64,000 nucleotides of DNA from Porphyra umbilicalis (Eukaryota > Rhodophyta > Bangiophyceae > Bangiales > Bangiaceae), in assembly GCA_002049455.2 (NCBI GenBank), contig KV918983.1:62001-126000 (forward strand), in the 5' to 3' direction. This document shows, piece by piece, positions 53,909-64,000 of the stretch; position 1 is the stretch's first letter, and each line of letters opens with the position of its first letter. The translations under genes were made by a program, and so were the position numbers. The notes under the pieces are model-generated. The model saw only the letters and a program-made list of their open reading frames with translations, did not search any database and was not told the DNA's origin.

Positions 53909-54756
53909 AATATGTGCCTTGATATTGTTTCACCCACAACGTTCAAGGACGCTTCAATTCAACCAGACCACCACCACCGTTGGCGCATGGCCGAGGCGTG
54001 CCCCGGACCGCGCCTACCGCCACCGCGCGCGGCACCACGACCGCCACGCCGCCCGCCCGCCCCAGCCGCGAACCCGCCGCCGTCGCGCCGCCGACCCCGC
54101 CCGGGCGGCGCTCCCGCCCTCCCCGCATCGCCCTGCGCCACGCCCACCGGCCATGACGTGGCGGCGGCCCGCCACGGGCGCGGCCGCGGTGGGGGTCCCG
54201 CCGCTGCGGCGGTGGCGGCGGGCGGCGCCCCCCCCCCCAACTCCCCGCCCCGCCCACCGCCGCCGCCACCGCGCCGCTGCGCCGCCGCCCGGGGGCATCC
54301 GCGGGCCGGCGGCGGGTGGCGGGCCGCCCTCGTCCCCGCGGCGCCCCCCCCCCAATTTGGGCGCCCGCCCCGCCGCGGGCGTCGGTGGGGCGCGCGCGGG
54401 CGGTCGCCCCCACGTCTGCCGCCCGCCGGCGGCAGACGTGGGAGCGCCCGCCCGCGCCCGCCAGTGGTGGCGCTCGTCGAAGGGGGCGGGCGGGTGGGGC
54501 GGCCGCGCGGGTGTGTGGGTGGGTGGGTGGGTGGGTGAGCGGCCGGCCGGCCGGGCCAGCGCGCGCGCGGGCGGGCGGGCGGGTCCGAGGCGACGGCGGG
54601 CCCCTTCAAGAGCGGCCGCTGGGGAGCGAGACGACCGACACTCCCAGCTCCCCATCACGCCACCACCACACCGTCGCAGCGACCTCCACCCGCCCTCTAA
54701 ACCGTTTCCGCCTCCCCGCCGCCCGCCCGCCTACCCGCCCCTCTTCCTTCGCCGCC

Positions 54757-56016
54757 ATGGCCAAGACGCAGACCAAGGCGGGGGGTGCCGCCAAAGCCCT
54801 CCTCGCCACAGCCGTGGCGCTGCTCGCCGCCACCGCCGCCGACGCGCGCAGCGCGTGCGAGTACGTGCCCATCCACCGCATCCTCGCGTCGGCGGGGGGC
54901 GTGTACAATCTCGCCGACGGGCGGCAGCTCAAGGCGCGCAAGGTTAGCGTTGGCGGCTGCTCGACGATGCCCGCCCTGCCGACTGGCCTCGCCTACCCCG
55001 ACACCAACTCCAACTACACGGTCATGTCGCATGAGAGCGACGCGTGCATCACGGGGACGGGGCGCGATGGGTCCACCCCGACATACGCGGGCTTCCAAGC
55101 CATCGTCATCGAGTCCAACGGCTTCAAGTTTTCGGCGGACCTCGTGCTCGAAGACATTGACGCGCAGCCCGTGGACGACCCGACGCAGGGGTGGCGGGAG
55201 ACCATGTCGTCGTTGGCCATGGCCGACGGCGCGGTGGTGCGGCCGACCATGACGACCAAGCCGGGCTCGCTCGTCGCCGTGCAGCCGTTCCGGGTGCCCC
55301 GCGCTTCGCTTCAAGAGGTTGGCTTTCCGAGCAGCGACGACCTGCTCATCAGTGGCGCGGCGTATAGCTCGTGGACAGAGACGAAGAGTATGTTGGTGGG
55401 GTTGGCTCGAGGTAGTAGCGCCCTCAGCAGTGGCGACGGAAGTGGCCGCCGGTGTTGTGTGTGATGGGCGGTGCGCGCGGTGGTGGTCTCGACTCGTGCG
55501 GTTGACTAACTGGGCGCCCTTGCTTTTCGTGGCAACGCAACCCACTCGTTGCTCTTCCCCTGGGTTGTTGCTTGCTCCTTGATCTTGCGCACGGCAGACT
55601 GCCCCTTCATGAACGACCCGACGGGCCAGTGCAAAGCGTTTGTCTCGTACCCGGACCCCGTCGACCGCCTGCTCATCATCTACGCCATCACCCAAAAGTC
55701 GGCCAACGACCCCAACGCGGCGGCCTTCTTCTCCGAGGTGACCCTCGCGTGCGGCTGCCAGTGCGCGGAGAAGCCCGGCGCGTCGCAGATGACCGTCCCC
55801 GTCGAAGGCTCTGCGGGCACGTGCAAGAAGGTGCCGAGCAAGAGCCCGGCGTACAACTGCGACTTTATGGGCAAGTTTTGGTGCGAGACGGCCGAGACGA
55901 CCCGGTGGGAGATGACGGGCAGCCGCAGCGCGTGCGCGTCCGTGCCGAGCACCATCCAGGTGCCCGTGTCGTCGTACACGCCGACCTCCCAGTTTGGCAA
56001 GCTCCCGGAGCCGTAG
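54757..56016 (+). CDS. Secreted cysteine-rich protein, copy B, two exons
   Basis: Exons are 54757-55387 and 55598-56016, with the same splice sites, intron and start context as the copy at 25946. The 349-residue product has the same signal peptide and 12 cysteines, and differs by one visible replacement (Gln for Lys in TPTSQFGKLPEP). Intron and flanking DNA are as conserved as the exons: two differences were noticed in about 2.2 kb. Both copies are intact, unlike the neighbouring duplicated genes. Function is unknown. Confidence 0.75.
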
Positions 56017-56130
56017 GCGGCCGTGGCGACATGGTCCGTCGGCTGCGCCGGCCGGTCACCCGAGCTGTGTCCTTTTGTATAGATTCTTTTTTGTGTTGCC
56101 CATCATGTGCTCTATGTTGGAACCGTTTCT

Positions 56131-57228
56131 TCTACTCTCTTAAAGACGCTTGTAGGCTACTTTGTCCGTCCGCGACCACCCCGGATTGCTGATCGTTCAA
56201 CAGTGTCAGTTTTCACACCCGATTCCAGCCACTGGGCCAGTGTTCACAGGCACTAGAGTAATTCATGACACGGCATGCGCATGAAGTGCGGGTCGGTCGG
56301 AATTTCAGCCCCCATGACAGAATTATTTCGTCCAAAAGTAGTCTCAGCGGTGGTCGTCGTTGGTGGGTGGGGTGGGGGGCATGGGTCGGGTGGGGTGCCG
56401 TGATCGCGGCGGGGTCGGGTGGGTGCGGGTAGGGTGGGGGGGGCGTGGGGTGGGGGGGGTGTGGGGTGGGAGGGGTGTGGGGTGGGAGGGGTGTGGGGTG
56501 GGAGGGGTGTGGGGTGGGAGGGGTGTGGGGGGGGGGTGTGGGGTGGGGGGTGCGTTGGGTGGGGGGGGTGTGGGGTGGAGGGGGTGTAGGGTGGGGGGGT
56601 GTGGGGTGGGGGGGGTGTAGGGTGGGGGGGTGTGGGGTGAGGTGGGGGGGGGGTGGGGTGGGGGGGTGGGTGGGGGGTGGGGTGGGGGGGGTGTGGGGTG
56701 GGGGGGTGTGGGGAGAGGTGGGGGGGGGTGGGGTGGGGGGGGTGGGTGGGGGGTGGGGTGGGGGGGGTGTGGGGTGAGGTGGGGGGGGGTGGGGTGGGGG
56801 GGGTGGGGGGTGTGGGGGGCGTAGGAGGCGGCGCGAGGTGGGTTGGGGTGGTGTGCGTGTGCGTAGGGCGGGGTCGGTAGGGTGTGCAGTGTGTAAGGGG
56901 CGAGGCGAGGCGGGTTCGGATGGCGTGGATGTGGGTAGGGTCCGGTGGTTGGAGTGTATGGGGTGGGGCATGTGCGGTTGTTGTAGTGGGGTGAGCTGTG
57001 CTTGGACATACAGGTGGGCTGGGCTGGGATGAACCGGGAAGAGTACACCAGGGTGCTGTGTCGGTATTGGCATGATGAAGGCGCAGTACAGGAGTGTGAT
57101 GAAGAGTGTTCGCATGAAAAGACACGCGCGCGTCCTGTCGTCATGGTGACACCTGCCATGTTACTGAATAGTGTCCGGTCTTATAATTCAAAGTGCCCTC
57201 CAGGCGCTAGCCGACCACCGGGCACTAG
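56131..57228 (+). mobile_element. Helitron-like element, copy Y, 1098 bp, precise insertion
   Basis: Begins TCTACTCTCTTAAAGACG and ends GGGCACTAG. Removing 56131-57228 recreates exactly the T-run of block 1 (GTTTCTTTTTTG), so there is no target duplication; the junctions are T-TC and CTAG-T. The 3' end holds a short GC hairpin (GCCG, five bases, CGGGC) directly before ACTAG, also present in copy X. The middle (about 56350-56880) is a G/T-rich tract of GTGGGGTGGG units. No helicase gene. Confidence 0.8.
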
Positions 57229-57290
57229 TTTTTGTTTAAACATGGTGGTACCCGCAAGGGCCCGCTCGCTCTTTGTTGCCGGCTTGCCCG

Positions 57291-59112
57291 CACAGCGCGT
57301 TGATGAAATCTCGTGTCAGGTTCCAAGGTATCTGCAACAAGGCCGAACCGTATTGCTGCTCGACCCCTTTGCGTTCAGAGAGAGATCGAAAATGAGTACA
57401 TAACTCCTCTTTGCCCAATCTTTAAGGAGAAGTTCACATCCTTCGAGACATATGTTGCGAGACTCGCCGCAATGATCCCTCGGAGGTCTCGGGGAAGAAG
57501 TGGAGCAAGACCCTGACGGAGGAAAGGATGTGACACCGGCCAGCATTGAGGATACATGCCAAAGATGCATTGAAAGACACGGTCGCTTTATTGTTGCTCG
57601 GCGCGGGCACGGGTGGCAGAGCAGACACGAAATCGATAAGAAAGCCACGGTGTGCTACAGAGTCACGCAGACATGTAGCTAACTGCACACAGCCGCAAAC
57701 TCTGACAGAGCTACAGGCCACCGGACAACAGCAAGCTCACCATGTCAGCGACTCGCGGACACCACGCATGCATGTGCGTATGACACAAGTTACTCGACTT
57801 CGATGTCAGCAACACCCATTGGTTTGCAAAGAAGCAGAAGCCAAGAAAGAGGAAGCCATCGCACATATGCATGGTAAGGATACATGGGGGACGGGCGAGC
57901 GAACACGAAAAAGAAGTACGTGGTCAGTTCATCCAACCCATCCACCACCCACCCACCGCGCGCGTCACACTATCCACACTGCGCCAGTGTGGATCCCCAC
58001 CCAATCGCCACCACCACTAGTCCAGCGACTGCAAACGTCGTCCGGCCCGTCGTAGAGTGACTCCCCCCCGCCCCCGTGCGAGCTGGAGAGAATGCGTGGG
58101 ATGGAGGGGATGCAGATAAGAATACGACAGGAACGAGGGCGGTCGGCAGGAGGGTGGGCGGGGCGATCGAACAGAGGGTGGCCGGGGCTTCCGGCCAGGA
58201 GGGTGGGTGGGGCGGTCGACCAGAGGGTGGGCGGGGCGGTCCGCCAGGAGGGTGGGCCGAGCGGTCGGCCAGGAGAGCGAGCGGGGATGTTGGCAGCACT
58301 TGTGCACTTGGGCGGCAGCCAGGAGCGGGGCTGGGGGCAGCATGGCAGTCACCTGCACACATGCCGAGGGCGCGCATTGGCGCCGCCCAGCACTTCGAAT
58401 TATTATTAATCGCCCCGCTATCCCCAAGCACAAGGCTTGACGTTTTCCAGCCCGCTGGTTGGCTGCCCGGTTGACCGGGGGCGCATCCTGGGTCCCCATT
58501 GGTAGCAGACTATCATGCCAACAGGTACTGAACAAAGTCTGGCTGACACAAGCTACGACGGTGAGGCGTCCGAGCAGAGGTCTCCATGTGCCCGCAAGAA
58601 TGCATACTGTGTACGCCAAGTCTGCCTTGAACTGGGTGTGAAGGGTGCCGTTTGATCGCGCAAGGAGGACCTGCCCCATGACCCTGCCAGAGCTCTGCAC
58701 GGCAATGCCAGCAGCCGTCCCACTCTAGCGACACCGTTTGCGCCCCCATCCTCCCCGACCCCCTCGGCATGTATGTGCAGCCCCCCTCGCCCCCCCCCCC
58801 CTGCCAGCAGGAGAAAGGAGTGGGAGAGGACAGGAAAGGAGGCAAGCACAAGTGTCCGTGGTTGGGCGGTGCCCGCAGCTATTGGGAGTAGACGAGTACG
58901 CACATGGGTAGGGGTGACCAGGTGGGTGGGGTAAGAAGGTCTCTGGGGGTGTCAGAAAGCCTTCTCAGACAGAGCCTTTTAGAGATCGACACAGCGACAT
59001 TTGCGAGGATGGTGTCACGAGGTTTGCTGCATGGAAAAACATTTCTCTCACGACCTCTCACGGTTCGCATATATTTTAAGTTCTCCGTGACCCAATTTGA
59101 CAACGTGCTGTG
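57291..59112. mobile_element. TIR element CACAGCRCGTTG, 1822 bp, TSD CG
   Basis: Left end CACAGCGCGTTG and inverted right end CACAGCACGTTG, flanked by CG (57289-57290, 59113-59114). Block 1 has the uninterrupted site TTGCCCGGGACAC. CAC-type ends with a 2-bp duplication recall the CACTA/CMC superfamily, but the assignment is tentative. Minus-strand frames at 57316-57720 (KRSYVLIFDLSLNAKGSSSN; FLIDFVSALPPVPAPSNN) look like decayed coding of unknown type. 58120-58300 is a GGTGGGCGGGGCGGTC minisatellite. Confidence 0.8.
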
Positions 59113-59424
59113 CGGGACACTGGGCAGAGTTGAATGTGGACGATGGCGCGCGTGGCCATCGCCTGTATACCCACGCATTCAGTACAAAGGCGGAACAAAC
59201 GGTGCTCGCAATGGGAAGGGGAAGAGGAGACCGGGAGGGGACCAAGTCCTTCACACCCTCACCACGATGGGACGGGTGGGGCGGGCGCGGAGGAAGGGTG
59301 TACGGCCATGGAAGCTTCAAAGGTGTTTATGCTGCGAGTCCTATGCGCAACTCAACCACCGCCGCCAACACGGCCTCATGCCGCACCTGCCCTCCCCAGT
59401 GCGACACCCACCGCCCCGCAAAGC

Positions 59425-60147
59425 CTATGCCGAGCCCTTGGCGCCGGCCGCCACCTCGTCATCGTCGCCCTTGCCGCCACCACCGCCGCCCGACGCCCCC
59501 TCTTCCCGCAGCCGCGCCACGTGCGCCATCAGCGACCGCACGTGCGGGTCGTCCCCGCACCCCATCTCGGTGAGCGCCCCGTCGAGGCGTTTCAGGTACT
59601 CCACGTTTGGCCCCGACGGCCCCGACGCGCGGAGGATGACCGCCGCAATCGCCCCATCGTCCCGCTCCTCGGGCGTGCGCCCGCGCCACAGCGAGTTGGC
59701 CACGTCCGCCACGTTGGTCGCCGCGTGCGGAATGGCCACCGACCCGTCGGCCGCGTACACGGGCACGGTCACGTGGTGGTAGCCGACCGACTCGCGCTCC
59801 TTCATCGACTCAATGATGGACGCCGCTCGCTCCGTCGGCAGGCGAAAGGCACGGCCATAGACGCGCCACGCGGGGTCGTGCGCTTCGACAATGGCGCCCA
59901 CGTCGGCGGGCTGGATGAGCGTCGCGACCCGGCCGGGCACGTCCGCCGACCCGCGGTGCTCCGTGGACGCTTGGTAAAAGACGCGTTGGTAGGGGGTAAT
60001 GTACACGTGGTCCATCGTTTGCTTCTCCTCGTGGGGGACGGCGGGGTTCCACATAATGGAGCCGTACCCAAACATCCACACGGGGCCGTCGTCGGCCGAC
60101 GCACCGTCTGGGGCGGAGCACTCCGGGGTGGCTGCAGCAGGCGCCAT
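59425..60147 (-). CDS. ChaC-type glutathione-specific gamma-glutamylcyclotransferase
   Basis: A 240-residue protein from ATG 60147 (context CACCATGGC), in the usual size range for ChaC proteins. After a short Ala-rich leader comes the signature VWMFGYGSIMWNP near residue 23, which forms the substrate loop of the gamma-glutamylcyclotransferase fold. RGSADVPGRVATL is the next conserved block. The catalytic Glu is expected in KERESVGY, which matches the RExxGY box of ChaC enzymes. IPHAATNVADVANSL and GPSGPNVEYLKRL complete the fold, and the C terminus is Gly/Asp-rich. The enzyme cleaves glutathione to 5-oxoproline and Cys-Gly in the cytosol, so it acts in glutathione turnover. A second copy in block 1 is truncated and split by a transposon, so this is the only functional copy in the window. 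No intron. Confidence 0.9.
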   Translation of the reverse strand: MAPAAATPECSAPDGASADDGPVWMFGYGSIMWNPAVPHEEKQTMDHVYITPYQRVFYQASTEHRGSADVPGRVATLIQPADVGAIVEAHDPAWRVYGRAFRLPTERAASIIESMKERESVGYHHVTVPVYAADGSVAIPHAATNVADVANSLWRGRTPEERDDGAIAAVILRASGPSGPNVEYLKRLDGALTEMGCGDDPHVRSLMAHVARLREEGASGGGGGGKGDDDEVAAGAKGSA

Positions 60148-60528
60148 GGTGATAGTAGTCGATTGGCCGTCTTGGCGCGCAGGCAGGTGGCGCCGGGGGA
60201 GAGCAGCGGGCCCGGTCAGACAAGAGCGACTGGGAGCCACGCGTTCGGGCAAGGGACGGCTCGTCTTGCACGCTACCACAACGTCTGTCGGTGGGTTCTT
60301 GAGGCCATGGCTGGGGGAGATTGGGAGTGCCAATCTTGAATGCGCTGGTCCGCCCCCAGAGAGCACGTAGAGAATGGGTGATATCAGAGAGAGATGTCCA
60401 GCAGCGACGGACAGAGTCACTTGACGTGCAAACCGGTTGTACGAGCCTTGGATGCCGGGAAGAAGACTCTGCGATCACACCCCCAGATGCGATGACTTGA
60501 GTGTATTTGATGTGGCAGTGACAGTACT

Positions 60529-62651
60529 TCTTTGAGCATTTCTTTCGACAGCTGGAGCCTTGGAACGAATCAACTTGGCACTCATCGTTTGAAACAGCAC
60601 GTGCGATTGACCAATCACATCAAGGTGCGCCACCACACAGTCCTCAAAGATTCCCTCGAGCGCCGCCCAGATTCCCCGCGGAGCCGACAGCCGTCCCCCT
60701 CAGCGCCCGTTTTTTGGGGCACCGTGAGCGGCCGCCGTCGTCGACGGCGCGACGGGGCCGCCGCGGCCGGCGCCGCCCCCCGCGTCCGCGATCACTGCGC
60801 CCGCGCCGGCCACACCCGTAAGCGAGCAACACGCCAGCGCGTGCCGCCGGGACACAACCCACTCAATCGTCTCTGGGTGGGGAGGCCCCAACAATCATAG
60901 CATTTGTTTGGCGCTCGTTCACCGAACAGGCGCCGAAATATTTTGATATCTATATCATGCTCGTTCAGTAGCATGGACCTCGTGCATGGGCCTGACCACA
61001 AGAGGGGCTCGTCTATCGAGAGGTCGGGTCCAATATCAGGACACGATTGAGAATGAGACTTAACAACGGATAGCAAGAACTTCACAAACATACCTTGATG
61101 TCAAGTACGGGCCGGACGTTGGCGAGAGGACGGGACCACTTCCGATAGCCTGTCGCACCCCCTCTCCACGTAGCTGTTGGGAGAAATGATACACGAGCGG
61201 CGGCGCGCACTGAAGTGGAACAGGACCAGCGGTGGCGGCACAGGCCATCGTCTGTGCGGTTGACTGCCAAGCCCACGCAAACACAACCAAGTAAACGACA
61301 CGGGGAGAAGCAAAGAGAGCGATTGAAGACGGAAATCGGTTCTACAGTCTCATGCACGATGGAACAAAAAAAAGAACCATCAAAACCGAGGGTGACGAGG
61401 CTCTGCACAGACATTCAGAGCGGATGCAGACCGCACCCTTACTCACGAAGATACGCTGTAGACGTGGCTACACCACGCGGTCTCATCTGCTAAACTGACC
61501 CTCTGGCGCAGTGCAAAGGAGGAACCCAAGGTAGTTGATTCCTTTACCTACACAGACGTGCACCTGGGGAAGACATGGCGTCGGATGGATGATCAGGGGG
61601 GGTGCGTGACGGCAGAGGTGGGTGGGGGGGAAAATCGGCAAGGTGGGGCGGGGAGGGAGGAAAGGCCAGGGTCGGGACGATTGCGGTCGGGCGGCCGTGG
61701 GCGCCGTGCACGGCGCCCCATGCGTGAGTGCCGTTGGTCACTGCGGTTCGGTGGGAGTCGCAGCCACGGCCATGGCTTCGAGCTATACCAGGCAATTACA
61801 CCCTGCAATATCCGAATTGTCATCCAAAAAGCTAAATGCTAGAATTGATAATGACATTAGACACTTATGCCCTGTCGATTAGATCTTAAGAGGCTTGATA
61901 AGTACTATCGACAGAACCACCAACCAGATACAGGTCTGCAATCGAGGCCGTCTAAAATATCCCTCGAGAGCGTGCGAAAAAACCCTTGATCCGGTTCCCA
62001 TCTCAGCCCGAACAGAACCGCAATCTGTTTGGTGTTTGTCGACCCAACAAATGCCCGAACAATGACCGGCTTTGTTTGCTTGTTGCTGAATAGACAGTTT
62101 GTTTGGGCAGCTGGAACCTCAGTCAGAGACGACCACCCACCCACCCCATCCGGTCACCCCTCCAGGACCCGGCCCCCGACGCACCACCCACGGCGCGCCG
62201 CGCCAGCACCGCCGCCGATCCGGACCTCGCCGGCGGCGCCCGCGCTACAGTTCCGCGGGCGAGCCGCGACGGCCCCGCGCCGGGCGGCGCCGCCGTCGCC
62301 CCGGGGCCCGACTCGGGCGGTTCAACCCCCCGCGGGGGGTTCCGGCGGGCCCGCCTCGCGACGCCGCCGTGGGTCCCTGCTCGGTGCCGCGCGCACCGCC
62401 GGCGGCGCGAGCCGCGTCGCCCCGCGCACCCAGACCGCTGCGCCCGCGCGTAAGTCCCGCCCGCGGCGCCCCGCACGGCTGCGGCTCCCCAGTGTCGCCT
62501 GCGTCGCTCGGCGCCGCTCCCCGCGTTCGCTCGCGTCAATCCCCCCGGCACGCCCGCGGCCTCGCTCCGCCCCCCCTCTGCCCGCCTCCGCCCGCCCCCC
62601 CCCCCCCCCCCCCCCCCCGGCTTCCTCGCCACCGCCGCCGCCGCCGCCGTC
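60529..62651. other. 2.1 kb without a recognisable gene, upstream of the aquaporin-like gene
   Basis: 60640-60860 is GC-rich; a minus-strand frame at about 60800-61090 (GPDLSIDEPLLWSGP) has a faint piggyBac flavour, not enough for a call. 61800-62060 is AT-rich and unique-looking. 62150-62650 is C-rich with triplet and homopolymer C tracts and is probably the promoter and leader of the following gene. Confidence 0.4.
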
Positions 62652-63218
62652 ATGCCCCCTCGACGAGGGGCGGGGATCCCCGCCCGGCGGCGGCTGTCGC
62701 CGACGCCCTCGTCGGGGTCGTCGTCCCCCCCCCCCTCCCCCCCCATGGCCCTCCCCCCCGCCGCCTACACCGTCGAGCGGTCTGCGAGCGACCGGGTGCG
62801 CGTCACGGGCTTGGCCGCCGCCCTCCGCGCGCACGGCGCGCACGCGGGGGCGGCCACGTGCGCCTTCCACGCCCACGGCGACGATGGGTGCGTGTGTGAG
62901 GTGGCCTGCACCGCGGGCGCCGACGGGGGGAGCATGGAGTGTGTGGTGCCACCCGCGTGTGGGGGGGACGGGGGGGGGGGGGGGGCTGCGCCCCGGGCGG
63001 CCGCCCGCCCGCGTCGTCGGCGCTTGAGGGGGCGCCCGCCCCGGGGGGGGGGCCCCACGGCTTGTCGGTGCGGCTGGGGAGCGCCTTTTCGACGCCCCGC
63101 CTAACGTTGGGGCTCGCGGGGCCGCAGTGTGGGGGGTGTGGGGGGTACGGCTTTGGCTGCCGCTGTGGCGCGCTGGCGGTGCTGGCGGCGCGGCCCGGTG
63201 GGGGTGTGGGGAGTGCCG

Positions 63219-63250
<32 letters not shown>

Positions 63251-64000
63251 GGCGGCAGCGCGGCACCGTCGGTGGGCGACTCGGTCGGCAAAGGCGGCGC
63301 GGCCGACCCGGCGTTTGAGTCGCCCACGGACGGGTGCGGGCGGTCACCCAGCTGCGGCCTCGTCGAGGACGCCGAGGGCGGGCGGTCGGGCGGCGATGAC
63401 GGCGGCGCCGCGGGGCGCCCCCGCGGCTGGGGCGCCGCCCTGTGCGCCGCCCAGCGCCGCTCGCTGGCCGTCTTGCAGCGCTCCCGCGGCGGCCGCCACC
63501 GCTTCTCCCTGTGGGACCAGTGCGTCGCCGAGGCGATTGGCACCGCCATGATTGTCGTCTTTGGCGTCGGCGTCGTGTGCACCGCCACCCTCACCGACAG
63601 CGCGGCGGGGCTGTGGCAAGTCGCCACCGTGTGGGGCTTTGGCGTCGCGCTCGCCATCCTCTGCACCGCCTCCGTGTCGGGGGCGCACCTCAACCCCGCC
63701 GTGTCCCTCGCGTTTGCGCTCTTCCGCCCCGACGACTTTCCGTGGAAGAAGCTGCTGCCCTACTGGGCGGCGCAGTACGCGGGGGGGGTGCTTGGGGGGG
63801 CCCTCAACTTGGCGCTCTTTGGGCCCCTCTTTGCCGCGTACGAGGCGCGCGAGGGGATTGTGCGGGGGGAGGGGGGGTCCGTCGTGACGGCGGCGGCGTT
63901 TGGGGAGTACTTTCCCAACCCGGGCTTTGCCAAGACCGTCCCGCCGTCGGCCGTGTCGCCGGCGCACGCCTTGGCCGTCGAAGCGTGGGGGACGGGGGTG
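62652..64000 (+). CDS. Aquaporin/MIP-family channel, N-terminal half (runs off the window end)
   Basis: From about 63510 the frame encodes a typical MIP start: helix 1 AEAIGTAMIVVFGVGVVCTA, helix 2 WQVATVWGFGVALAILCTA, then SGAHLNPAVSLAFAL with the first NPA box at 63692-63700, and helix 3 LLPYWAAQYAGGVLGGALNL. The DFPWKKLLPY loop and long loop after helix 3 resemble aquaglyceroporin-type members. The second NPA box lies beyond the window. Upstream is an unusual extension of about 280 residues: a Pro/Ser-rich start, a Cys-containing segment (DDGCVCEVACTA), a poly-Gly tract and CGGCGGYGFGCRCG. ATG 62652 opens this extension, but a G run at about 62970-62985 shifts the frame by one before the channel, so the joint is uncertain. 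A start nearer the first helix cannot be excluded. Confidence 0.75.

Larger units (their letters stand above)
49046..60530 (+). repeat. Segmental duplication block 2 (YGGT, secreted protein, ChaC)
   Basis: Direct repeat of block 1. Its own insertions are a solo LTR (50105), a hAT-like element (51721), a Helitron-like element (56131) and a TIR element (57291). Each is absent from block 1, which supplies the empty site. It lacks the 5.3-kb cluster and the pogo element of block 1. It keeps the full ChaC gene, so the ancestral block was at least YGGT - secreted protein - ChaC. Confidence 0.9.

Noticed and set aside
56213-57125. Pro/His/Thr-rich minus-strand frames of about 300 codons
   Set aside because: Same artefact from the G/T tract of Helitron-like copy Y.
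60792-61091. Possible piggyBac transposase fragment (GPDLSIDEPLLWSGP)
   Set aside because: The SIDE-like word is suggestive, but the expected KGR-type continuation, further acidic residues and TTAA-flanked ends were not seen.

Overview
The window looks like nuclear DNA of a GC-rich eukaryotic alga. Recognisable proteins use codons ending almost entirely in G or C, genes carry spliceosomal introns (210, 400 and 414 bp with GT..AG ends), and several starts have a CCACCATGG-like context. One gene encodes a YGGT/YlmG plastid membrane protein with a transit-peptide-like N terminus, so the host probably has a plastid. GC-rich genes embedded in dense transposons fit a bangiophyte red alga such as Porphyra or Pyropia; that assignment is inference, not shown by the sequence.

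Layout. 1-732 is the 5' part of an unrecognised minus-strand gene. 2.0-5.2 kb is a PIF/Harbinger pair (Myb/SANT-like protein and transposase, tail to tail), followed by a 298-bp MITE and 2.6 kb without a recognisable gene. 8.2-10.2 kb is an LTR-like block abutting the 5' part of a pogo/Tigger-like element. 12.1-19.3 kb is the main host gene island: an MFS transporter (+), a CNNM/DUF21-CBS transporter (-) and a YGGT protein (-). 19.8-25.1 kb is a nest of elements. 25.9-27.2 kb is a two-exon gene for a secreted cysteine-rich protein, followed by the 3' end of a ChaC-type gamma-glutamylcyclotransferase gene that a complete 3.65-kb pogo-like element interrupts. 31.6-43 kb is almost entirely repetitive and holds a second, unrelated pogo transposase and a Helitron-like element with a smaller pogo derivative nested in it. 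43.5-49 kb is a decayed Copia-like retrotransposon. 49.0-60.5 kb repeats the order YGGT - secreted protein - ChaC in the same orientation. The window ends inside an aquaporin-like gene.

The most informative structure is that direct segmental duplication. Because both copies are present, each can serve as the empty site for elements that hit the other. This fixes element ends and target-site duplications for five insertions: a pogo element (TA), a solo LTR (GTGAG), a hAT-like element (GTTCCTGT), a Helitron-like element (no duplication, TC..CTAG ends) and a TIR element starting CACAGC (CG). The blocks differ unevenly: about 5% in YGGT, about 2% in the ChaC part, and only two noticed differences in about 2.2 kb around the secreted-protein gene, which suggests recent gene conversion. 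One YGGT copy has a nonsense codon and one ChaC copy is split, so each gene keeps one apparently functional copy while the secreted-protein gene keeps two.

No rRNA or tRNA gene, CRISPR array or bacterial-type operon was seen.
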